DNA from: an uncultured Ruminococcus sp.
GTDB lineage: Bacteria > Bacillota > Clostridia > Oscillospirales > Acutalibacteraceae
Length of the DNA stretch: 5,345 bases
NCBI GenBank assembly: GCA_902767285.1
Contig: CACXHC010000171.1
Location: forward strand, 1 to 5,345
Direction: 5' to 3'
Positions 1 to 5,345 of this stretch are shown here, piece after piece (the stretch's first letter is position 1; the number at the start of each line of letters is the position of its first letter). The position numbers and the translations under genes were made by a program. The notes under the pieces are model-generated. The model had not been told where the DNA came from, did not search any database, and was given only the letters and a program-made list of their open reading frames with translations.

Positions 1-2
1 AG

Positions 3-1148
3 CTTGATGATTCCCCCGCCGAAACCGACACCGAAACCGATACCCCAAAAGGCAAGCCCGAAGGCTCGTTCCAAATGTCTATTGCCGGAGATTATATTAT
101 TTATGATTCGACATACGCTTATGCGAACGCTCTCGCCAACGGCAACGGATACGATTTTAAACCAATGGTCAGATATTTGCGTCAGTTTACAAAAGAGTGC
201 GATCTGAATTATTATAATCAGGAAACAATTCTCGGGGGCGAGAAAATCGGGCTTTCGAGTTATCCGTGTTTTTGCAGTCCTCAGGAAGCCGGCGATGCTA
301 TGGTCGATTTGGGCTATAATCTCGTATCAACAGCGACAAATCACACATTCGATGCAGGTGTAGACGGTATTTTGGAATCGTATAAATATTGGCAGAAGCA
401 AGACGGCGTTTTTATGACCGGTTCTTTCGACAGTCAAAAGGCGAGAGATGAAGTTCATGTTTTGGAGTGTAACGGCATTACATACAGTATGCTCGATTAT
501 ACTTACGGTCTGAACGGGTTTATTCTTCCCGAGGGGCAGGAATATCTTGTTAATGTGTGGCCGTGTGATTTTACTACTCCAAAAGAGGATACAGAATATC
601 AAAAATACAAACTGCAAGTAAAGAAAGATATAAATGCTGTTAGAGATAAGGTCGATTTTCTTATAGTTTGTATGCACGCCGGTGTTGAGTATTCGCCCGT
701 TCCTACGGATTATCAAGAGGACATGGCGAAATATCTTGCCGAGTGCGGAGCAGACCTTGTTATTGGAACTCACCCCCATTGTATTGAGCCGGCCGAGTAT
801 ATAGGTGATACCCTTGTTTATTATTCTATGGGAAATCTTTTTTGTGCTCAAATGCAGGACGATTATTATAACAAAGTCACAAGTATTTTGGCTACTGTGA
901 CAGTCAAAAAGGTTGTCGAAAACGGCGAAACAAAAATAAAATTTGAAAATCTTGAAAACAATCTCATGTATTGTTATTATAATCAGGCGACTTGGGCGGA
1001 TTATATGATAATCCCGTTCAGTTCGGCGGATATAGAAAAATTTCTGCCCGAATATCAAGATGTTTACAATTATTATAAAGAAATATTCTTGCAGAAAGAC
1101 CCATCATTAAAAGTGGTCGAGTGTGCAAAACCGAAAAAAATTAATTGA
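3..1148 (+). CDS. CapA-family (poly-gamma-glutamate capsule protein CapA-like) putative metallophosphatase, 5' partial
   Basis: The frame is open to the window edge, giving 381 visible residues and a missing N terminus. The ATG at 75 is not the start: no Shine-Dalgarno precedes it, and the codons before it encode an acidic Pro/Thr/Glu-rich stretch (DDSPAETDTETDTPKGKPEG), typical of a linker between a signal peptide or lipobox and an extracytoplasmic domain. Motifs of the CapA (PGA_cap) calcineurin-like fold appear in order, numbering from the first full codon: GD (D30), NQET (N72, E74), ATNHTFDAG (N113, H114, D117), HAGVEY (H225) and GTHPH (H257, H259), followed by YYSMGNLF. These are the expected metal ligands. 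Family members are linked to poly-gamma-glutamate capsule or cell-surface polymer metabolism, but most clostridial paralogues have no proven substrate. No capB/capC-like gene is visible, so a capsule role is not supported. The stop lies 17 bp before the metF ATG. Confidence 0.88.
   Translation, partial: LDDSPAETDTETDTPKGKPEGSFQMSIAGDYIIYDSTYAYANALANGNGYDFKPMVRYLRQFTKECDLNYYNQETILGGEKIGLSSYPCFCSPQEAGDAMVDLGYNLVSTATNHTFDAGVDGILESYKYWQKQDGVFMTGSFDSQKARDEVHVLECNGITYSMLDYTYGLNGFILPEGQEYLVNVWPCDFTTPKEDTEYQKYKLQVKKDINAVRDKVDFLIVCMHAGVEYSPVPTDYQEDMAKYLAECGADLVIGTHPHCIEPAEYIGDTLVYYSMGNLFCAQMQDDYYNKVTSILATVTVKKVVENGETKIKFENLENNLMYCYYNQATWADYMIIPFSSADIEKFLPEYQDVYNYYKEIFLQKDPSLKVVECAKPKKIN
21..44 (+). 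repeat. Two 12-bp coding repeats (ETDT-ETDT) in the CapA linker
   Basis: Two copies of GAA-ACC-GAY-ACC sit side by side, differing only at the wobble base of the aspartate codon, and encode ETDTETDT. They lie in the low-complexity acidic linker ahead of the CapA domain. Such short in-frame repeats usually vary in number between strains, since a flexible linker tolerates it; that is inference. Confidence 0.6.
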
Positions 1149-1165
1149 TAGGACGTGTCAAAAAA

Positions 1166-2029
1166 ATGAAAATTATTGATGTGATAAACGGCGGAAAGCC
1201 AACTCTTTCTATGGAAGTTTTTCCGCCGAAAACGAGCGACAAATTTAATTCTATAAATCAGGCAATTGAGGAAATCGCAGCCCTCAAGCCGAGTTTCATG
1301 AGTGTGACTTACGGTGCAGGCGGTGGAACTTCGGAATTCACAGCCGATATAGCAGATAATATTCAAACTAAATACGGAGTTCCGGCATTGGCTCATCTAA
1401 CGTGTGTTAGCTCGGACAAAGAGAAAATCGATTCTGTTGTAAAAAATCTTCAATCAAAAAATATACAGAATATTCTTGCACTCAGGGGCGATATTCCCGA
1501 AAATTTCGATTTTGACAAATGCAGTTATCATTATGCGGGCGAGCTTATTGACGAGCTGAAATCTTTGGGCGATTTCTGTATTGGCGGTGCGTGCTATCCC
1601 GAATCCCACCCCGAGAGCGAAAACTCTTTTGAAGATATAAAACATCTCAAAGAGAAAGTTGACAAGGGGTGCGAGTTCCTTACTACTCAGATGTTTTTTG
1701 ACAACAATATTCTGTATAATTTTCTTTACAGAGTTCGTGAGGCAGGAATCACCGTGCCGATAGTTGCCGGGATTATGCCTGTTACAAATGCAGCTCAGCT
1801 CAAACGCATAAAAAATATATCGGGTTCGGCACTTCCGCAAAGTTTTATTCGCATAGTTGACAGATACGGCAATAATCCCCTTGCTATGAAACAAGCCGGA
1901 ATTGCGTATGCGTCTGCTCAGATAATCGACCTGTACGCAAACGGCGTAAATGCGGTTCATGTGTACACCATGAACAAACCCGAAGTCGCCAAAGCTATAA
2001 TGGACAATATTTCGTATATAATAAAATGA
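1166..2029 (+). CDS. metF: 5,10-methylenetetrahydrofolate reductase
   Basis: This 287-residue protein, close to the 296 of E. coli MetF, is expected to be a cytoplasmic FAD-dependent TIM barrel reducing 5,10-methylene-THF to 5-methyl-THF, the methyl donor for MetH. Family motifs run the full length: MEVFPPK with the catalytic-type Glu (E17), SVTYGAGGGT (S46-T55), LALRGDIP (R107, D109; flavin/folate contact region), GGACYPESHPES, TTQMFFD (Q175, matching the folate-binding Gln of E. coli), PIVAGIMPV, and C-terminal GVNAVHVYTMNKP. I chose the ATG at 1166 because it gives the usual MKIIDV N terminus and has AGGA at 1150-1153. An in-frame TTG at 1145 overlaps the upstream stop but lacks a Shine-Dalgarno. 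The stop overlaps the next start as ATGA. The electron donor (NADH or ferredoxin via a partner) cannot be told, and no MetV-like partner gene is in view. Confidence 0.96.
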   Translation: MKIIDVINGGKPTLSMEVFPPKTSDKFNSINQAIEEIAALKPSFMSVTYGAGGGTSEFTADIADNIQTKYGVPALAHLTCVSSDKEKIDSVVKNLQSKNIQNILALRGDIPENFDFDKCSYHYAGELIDELKSLGDFCIGGACYPESHPESENSFEDIKHLKEKVDKGCEFLTTQMFFDNNILYNFLYRVREAGITVPIVAGIMPVTNAAQLKRIKNISGSALPQSFIRIVDRYGNNPLAMKQAGIAYASAQIIDLYANGVNAVHVYTMNKPEVAKAIMDNISYIIK

Positions 2030-2682
2030 TAATCTCGGGAAAATCGGAAAACGCAAGCCCGATTTTGAACGAGGCTCTGCGATATATGGGGTATAAAAAA
2101 AATCAGCCTTTAGATGATGTAATGCCTGTTATAAATGAGTGCTTGAACGAAATTTCGGCAGTCATTAAGCCTATATGCTGTTACGATTATGCGGATTTGA
2201 AATTTATATCGGAAAATCAAATCGATATAGGTTTTGGAACGGTGACAAGCAAATCTCTTACGAATCATCTGAAAGGCTGTAATAAAGTCATTTTGTTTTC
2301 GGCAACAATCGGGATAGGCGTTGACCGTCTGATTACAAAATACGGACGACTGAACCGCACAAAGAGTCTTATAATTGATGCTCTCGGTTCGTCGGCGGTG
2401 GAGAGTTGGTGCGATTTTGCCGAAGATCAAATAACAAATGGAGTGAAACATTGTTCCAGATTCAGTGCCGGTTATGGGGATTTTTCGTTGGAACATCAGA
2501 AAGATTTCGTCAAAATTCTCAATATGAATAAGAATATGGGTATAACGCTGTCGGAATCTCTGCTAATGACTCCGACTAAATCTGTGACAGCGGTTATCGG
2601 TCTGGGTGCGGAGAACAGAACGTGCGGAAATAAATGTGCGTCTTGCAATAACAAATCTAATTGCAAATTCGCACTTGAGTAA
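2026..2682 (+). CDS. Stand-alone cobalamin-dependent methionine synthase activation (reactivation) protein with Cys-rich tail
   Basis: This 218-residue protein resembles the C-terminal activation domain of large MetH enzymes and the stand-alone Thermotoga maritima TM0269 type. Its expected job is to bind S-adenosylmethionine and remethylate the cobalamin of MetH after accidental oxidation to cob(II)alamin. The AdoMet-site region is seen as RFSAGYGDF (R145-F153), comparable to the R-x-x-P-G-Y motif of MetH but with Ala where Pro is usual. The later SESLLMTPTKSVTAVIGLG segment matches the family's M-x-P-x-x-S-V-T region. The last 20 residues carry C200-x3-C204-x2-C207-x5-C213, absent from E. 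coli MetH and suggestive of a metal or Fe-S site. The start ATG overlaps the metF stop (ATGA) with no clear Shine-Dalgarno, so translational coupling is likely. Its place directly before a MetH lacking this domain supports the call. Confidence 0.9.
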   Translation: MIISGKSENASPILNEALRYMGYKKNQPLDDVMPVINECLNEISAVIKPICCYDYADLKFISENQIDIGFGTVTSKSLTNHLKGCNKVILFSATIGIGVDRLITKYGRLNRTKSLIIDALGSSAVESWCDFAEDQITNGVKHCSRFSAGYGDFSLEHQKDFVKILNMNKNMGITLSESLLMTPTKSVTAVIGLGAENRTCGNKCASCNNKSNCKFALE

Positions 2683-2683
2683 C

Positions 2684-2688
2684 GGAGG
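2684..2688 (+). promoter_or_regulatory. Ribosome binding site of metH (GGAGG) fixing a TTG start
   Basis: GGAGG begins 2 bases after the stop of the activation gene and lies 7 nt ahead of TTG at 2696. The next in-frame ATG falls inside the conserved DGGMGT motif and cannot be the start, and the longer frame from GTG 2606 lies inside the upstream gene without a comparable site. The TTG at 2696 is therefore the best start. Confidence 0.85.
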
Positions 2689-2695
2689 ATTTGTT

Positions 2696-5083
2696 TTGGA
2701 TATACTTACAAAAATACAAAATTCTATAACTTATTTTGATGGCGGTATGGGAACCCTTCTGCAAGCTGAAGGACTGAAACCCGGAGAGCTGCCCGAATTA
2801 TGGAATATATCTCATGCAGATATAATTTACGGCATACATAAAAAATATCTCGAAAGCGGAAGCAATATAATAACAACGAATACTTTCGGGGCGAACCGTC
2901 TGAAATTTGATAATCTCGAAGAAATAATAACATCAGCTGTAAAAATCGCCCGTAAAGCCGTTGACGAAATGGGCGGAAGTGATAACGAAAAATATGTTGC
3001 TTTCGATATGGGGCCTTTGGGAAAACTTCTGAAACCTCTCGGCGACCTCGATTTTGAAGATGCAATCTCGATTTTTGCCGACAGCGTAAAAATCGCCGAA
3101 AAAAGCGGTGCCGACCTCGTAATAATAGAAACAATAAACGATTCTTACGAGGCAAAAGCGGCAGTGCTTGCGGCAAAAGAAAATTCCAATCTTCCGATTT
3201 TTGTAACGTGCGTTTATGACGAAAACGCAAAGCTCATGACAGGTGCAGACCCTTCGGCGATGGTGGCTCTGCTCGAAGGACTGGGCGTTGATGCGTTGGG
3301 CATGAACTGTTCTCTCGGGCCTAAGCAAATGGCGGGGATTGTTCCAAAAATCGCAGAAAGAACAAGCCTTCCGATTATAGTAAATCCGAATGCGGGACTC
3401 CCGAAAAGTGTTGACGGCAAAACCGTTTATGATGTTGATGCGGACGAGTTTTCGGATATTATGGTAAACATTGTAAAAGCGGGGGCAACGATAATCGGCG
3501 GTTGTTGCGGAACGACTCCCGAATTTATAAAAAAGACTGTCGAAAAAACGAAAAATCTCAGCTTTAATCTTCCAACAAAGAAAAATTTCACCGTTGTTTC
3601 GTCATATACTCATGCGGTGACGGTGGGCAATATTCCGATTCTTATTGGCGAGAGGATAAATCCGACAGGCAAAAAGAAATTCAAACAAGCGTTAAGAGAT
3701 AACAATTTGGAATATATTTTGGGAGAGGGAGTTGCTCAACAGGACGCAGGAGCGGACATTCTCGATGTAAATGTCGGTCTGCCCGAAATAAACGAAACTG
3801 AAATGATGGTCAGTGTTGTGGGCGAACTTCAGGCTGTAAGCGATCTTCCGTTACAAATAGATACGGTAAACGCTGAGTCGATGGAAAAGGCTATGCGTAT
3901 TTATAACGGAAAACCGATGGTTAATTCGGTAAACGGCAAGCCCGAGAGCATGAAGGCAGTTTTTCCGCTTGTGAAGAAATACGGCGGTGTTGTAATTGCC
4001 CTTACGATAGGCGAAGAGGGTATTCCCGAAACGGCGGAGGGCAGATTCAAAATAGCTGAAAATATCGTAAACGAGGCAAAAAAATACGGCATAGACAAAA
4101 AAGATATTATTGTTGACCCGCTTGCGATGACGGTTTCGTCTGATACAAACAGTGCGAATGTTACTCTCGAAAGTATCCGCATGATAAAGGAAAAACTCGG
4201 AGTTCACACAAGCCTTGGAGTATCAAATATTTCGTTTGGACTGCCGAACAGAGATTTTATAACATCTACATTTTACGCAATAGCTCTGCAAACGGGTCTT
4301 GACTGTGCGATAATGAATCCGTTTTCTTTTGAGATGATGAAAACATATCATTCATTCAAGGCATTGAGAAACATGGACGAAAGCTGCGGAGAATATATAA
4401 AATTCGCTTCGGAAGTTACAGTAAATAACGTATCATCTAACAAAACCTCAGCGGAATCAATAACATCGAGTGAGCCACTCAAGCGAGCTATAATAAAAGG
4501 ACTCGGCGAACAGGCAAAAACAGCGGCGTTTGAATTATTGAAAACCACCGACCCGATAGAAGTAATCAACACACAAATCATTCCGGCTCTTGACGAAGTG
4601 GGAAAAGGATTTGAAAAAAACACCGTATTTCTCCCACAACTTCTCATGAGTGCCGATGCCGCAAAATCCGCTTTTGACGCAGTAAAAAGTTCCATGTCCT
4701 CCGAAAACAAGGAGAGCAAAGGCTCAATAATTCTCGCAACAGTAAAAGGCGATATTCACGACATCGGAAAAAACATAGTCAAAGTGCTTCTCAGCAATTA
4801 CGGCTATGATGTGATTGACCTCGGAAAAGACGTTCCCCCCGAAAAAATTTGCTCGTGTGCAGTAGAAAATAATATCAAACTCGTTGGTCTTAGTGCCTTA
4901 ATGACAACAACCGTTCCGGCTATGGCTGATACAATAAAACTTCTCAGAGAAAACTCTCCTAAAACAAAAGTCGTTGTCGGCGGAGCTGTCCTCACTCAGG
5001 AATACGCCGACATGATCGGTGCCGATAAGTATGCCGCCGATGCTATGGAAACTGTCCGTTACGCCGAATCTCTGTTTTCGTAA
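2696..5083 (+). CDS. metH: Cobalamin-dependent methionine synthase, short form lacking the activation domain
   Basis: At 795 residues this enzyme transfers the methyl group of 5-methyl-THF through cobalamin to homocysteine, giving methionine and THF in the cytoplasm. The homocysteine domain (about 1-290) begins with YFDGGMGTLLQ and holds the zinc cysteines C205 (GMNCSLGP) and C270-C271 (GGCCGTTP), close in position to those of T. maritima MetH. The pterin-binding barrel (about 313-565) begins with IGERINPTG and contains DVNVGLPE, QIDTVN and DPLAMTVSS. A four-helix cobalamin cap (about 595-670) has GKGFEKNTVFLPQLLMSADA. The B12-binding domain (about 676-795) shows D686-x-H688-x-x-G691, 41 residues, S733-x-L735, 26 residues, then G762-G763: the canonical base-off/His-on spacing, with H688 as lower axial ligand. 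E. coli MetH is about 1,227 residues; the missing last third is supplied by the separate gene just upstream. The TTG start follows a strong GGAGG. All key residues look intact. Confidence 0.97.
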   Translation: MDILTKIQNSITYFDGGMGTLLQAEGLKPGELPELWNISHADIIYGIHKKYLESGSNIITTNTFGANRLKFDNLEEIITSAVKIARKAVDEMGGSDNEKYVAFDMGPLGKLLKPLGDLDFEDAISIFADSVKIAEKSGADLVIIETINDSYEAKAAVLAAKENSNLPIFVTCVYDENAKLMTGADPSAMVALLEGLGVDALGMNCSLGPKQMAGIVPKIAERTSLPIIVNPNAGLPKSVDGKTVYDVDADEFSDIMVNIVKAGATIIGGCCGTTPEFIKKTVEKTKNLSFNLPTKKNFTVVSSYTHAVTVGNIPILIGERINPTGKKKFKQALRDNNLEYILGEGVAQQDAGADILDVNVGLPEINETEMMVSVVGELQAVSDLPLQIDTVNAESMEKAMRIYNGKPMVNSVNGKPESMKAVFPLVKKYGGVVIALTIGEEGIPETAEGRFKIAENIVNEAKKYGIDKKDIIVDPLAMTVSSDTNSANVTLESIRMIKEKLGVHTSLGVSNISFGLPNRDFITSTFYAIALQTGLDCAIMNPFSFEMMKTYHSFKALRNMDESCGEYIKFASEVTVNNVSSNKTSAESITSSEPLKRAIIKGLGEQAKTAAFELLKTTDPIEVINTQIIPALDEVGKGFEKNTVFLPQLLMSADAAKSAFDAVKSSMSSENKESKGSIILATVKGDIHDIGKNIVKVLLSNYGYDVIDLGKDVPPEKICSCAVENNIKLVGLSALMTTTVPAMADTIKLLRENSPKTKVVVGGAVLTQEYADMIGADKYAADAMETVRYAESLFS

Positions 5084-5091
5084 GCTTTTTG

Positions 5092-5138
5092 TTTGGGGGG
5101 CTACTCGCCCCCTTTTATTTGGGGGGCTACTCGCCCCC
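5092..5138 (+). repeat. Tandem pair of identical 21-bp hairpin units, 26-bp period
   Basis: Positions 5092-5112 and 5118-5138 are identical (TTT, six G, CTACTCG, five C), separated by TTTTA. Each copy is a self-complementary hairpin with the same TACTC loop. This suggests local duplication of one unit or insertion of a composite intergenic element. Confidence 0.85.
5096..5120 (+). terminator. Probable intrinsic terminator of the met operon
   Basis: The 6-bp stem GGGGGC (5096-5101) pairs with GCCCCC (5107-5112) around a TACTC loop, and TTTTATTT follows directly. It lies 12 bp after the metH stop. The stem is short but all G-C, and the T-rich tail is on the metH strand. It is also the first copy of a tandem hairpin repeat, so termination may be incidental to a repeat element. 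Confidence 0.65.
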
Positions 5139-5142
5139 CAAA
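5118..5142. repeat. Second hairpin copy: perfect 10-bp inverted repeat
   Basis: TTTGGGGGGC (5118-5127) is perfectly complementary to GCCCCCCAAA (5133-5142) with a five-base TACTC loop. Unlike the first copy it is followed by CCCCCTCG and not by a T tract, so on its own it is a structural element and not a canonical intrinsic terminator. It could strengthen termination after read-through of the first hairpin or protect the metH mRNA 3' end. Confidence 0.75.
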
Positions 5143-5149
5143 CCCCCTC

Positions 5150-5177
5150 GCTTCTTTTTTTTGAAAAAAAAAGAAGC
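5150..5177. repeat. A/T-rich palindrome GCTTC-T8-GA-A8-GAAGC
   Basis: The 13-nt arm at 5150-5162 (GCTTC plus eight T) is the exact reverse complement of 5165-5177, separated only by GA; in RNA the centre would open to a slightly larger loop. A further short inverted repeat, AAAAG-AAA-CTTTT, follows at 5178-5190. There is no T tail after the large palindrome. I associate this motif next to G/C hairpins with dispersed intergenic repeats of Clostridia; that is memory, not a search. Confidence 0.75.
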
Positions 5178-5233
5178 AAAAGAAACTTTTACTATATAAA
5201 TTTTATGCGGTGTCGCTAACTTTCTATAAACTA

Positions 5234-5272
5234 AAACAAATCCGACTGCAAACGTCGCAGTCGGATTTGTTT
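5234..5272. terminator. Strong bidirectional intrinsic terminator (16-bp stem)
   Basis: Arm 5234-5249 (AAACAAATCCGACTGC) pairs without mismatch to 5257-5272 around the 7-nt loop AAACGTC. The distal A/T part of the stem supplies a T-rich run on either strand (TTTGTTTCT on plus, TTTGTTTTAG on minus). It therefore fits a terminator for the met operon reading rightward, and for a possible convergent gene beyond the window reading leftward. It is the best-formed terminator in the spacer. Confidence 0.85.
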
Positions 5273-5313
5273 CTATGTTAGTAAACATTTTTTGCACAAT
5301 TAAAGTTTTTTGG

Positions 5314-5345
5314 AAAGGGTTTGGGAAAACCTTTTTTTCAAAAAA
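5314..5345. repeat. Edge hairpin with GGGA loop, probably part of an element continuing past the window
   Basis: AAAGGGTTT (5314-5322) pairs with AAACCTTTT (5327-5335) through eight Watson-Crick pairs and one G-T wobble, with loop GGGA, and three more T follow. It could act as a weak terminator on the plus strand. The closing CAAAAA at the window end suggests the structure continues, so its full form and role cannot be judged here. Confidence 0.5.

Noticed and set aside
4..207. 67-aa plus-strand ORF rich in Pro and Lys at the window start
   Set aside because: It is another frame of the CapA-like gene; its repetitive PKPTPKPIP character is a by-product of the ETDT codon repeats, and it has no ribosome binding site or family likeness.
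327..1058. 243-aa minus-strand ORF antisense to the CapA-like gene
   Set aside because: Composition is Ile/Phe/Arg-rich as expected for antisense of an AT-rich gene; no motif is recognised, and the plus strand clearly encodes a conserved domain.
1145..1165. TTG at 1145 as the metF start, overlapping the upstream stop codon
   Set aside because: No Shine-Dalgarno before it, and the added residues are not part of the usual MetF N terminus; ATG at 1166 has an AGGA upstream and fits the family.
5095..5147. Possible G-quadruplex from the G6 runs (plus strand) or the C runs (minus strand)
   Set aside because: Only two G runs on plus and three on minus, with long loops containing complementary bases; the hairpins explain the sequence better.
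4898..5179. 93-aa minus-strand ORF covering the repeats and the metH 3' end
   Set aside because: It is antisense to metH and its N-terminal part is the palindrome read in reverse; no coding signal of its own.
5019..5219. 66-aa plus-strand ORF running out of metH through the repeat block
   Set aside because: It is a shadow of metH and then a translation of the hairpins and palindrome. There is no Shine-Dalgarno, and the sequence is explained by the repeats.
5191..5220. TATATAAATTTTAT stretch as a promoter -10 region on either strand
   Set aside because: No -35 box at suitable spacing and no gene for it to serve within the window.
5275..5288. Small inverted repeat ATGTT-AGTA-AACAT followed by a T run
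   Set aside because: Only 5 bp of mostly A/T stem, likely chance in AT-rich DNA; too weak to call an operator or terminator.

Overview
The window looks like a piece of a Clostridia-type (Bacillota) chromosome, probably from an Oscillospiraceae/Ruminococcus-like gut lineage. The base composition is moderately AT-rich, the genes are packed head to tail on one strand, and methionine synthase is split into a short MetH plus a separate reactivation protein. The CapA-like protein has the NQET and ATNH motifs I associate with Clostridia, and the 3' spacer is full of G/C and A/T hairpins of the kind that litter these genomes. The lineage is an inference from these traits; there is no rRNA or other marker gene here.

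Layout: (1) 3-1148, the 3' part of a CapA-family metallophosphatase-like protein whose N terminus (probably a signal peptide) lies before the window. (2) 1166-2029, metF, methylenetetrahydrofolate reductase. (3) 2026-2682, a stand-alone cobalamin-dependent methionine synthase activation protein, overlapping metF by ATGA and ending in a four-cysteine cluster. (4) 2696-5083, a 795-residue MetH with homocysteine, pterin, cobalamin-cap and cobalamin-binding domains but no C-terminal activation domain; it starts at TTG after a strong GGAGG. (5) 5084-5345, a non-coding spacer holding a likely intrinsic terminator, a tandem 21-bp hairpin repeat, an A/T palindrome, a 16-bp bidirectional terminator, and the start of another hairpin element cut by the window end.

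The three met genes form one metabolic unit. MetF makes 5-methyl-THF, MetH moves the methyl group through cobalamin to homocysteine to give methionine, and the activation protein is expected to rescue cob(II)alamin-inactivated MetH by reductive methylation with S-adenosylmethionine. The CapA-like gene sits 17 bp upstream with no visible terminator or promoter between, so it is probably co-transcribed, although its function is not obviously linked. Any SAM or cobalamin riboswitch would have to lie upstream of the window.

I see no convincing previously undescribed system. The points most worth a second look are the cysteine cluster of the activation protein, the CapA/met linkage, and the repeat-rich spacer after metH.
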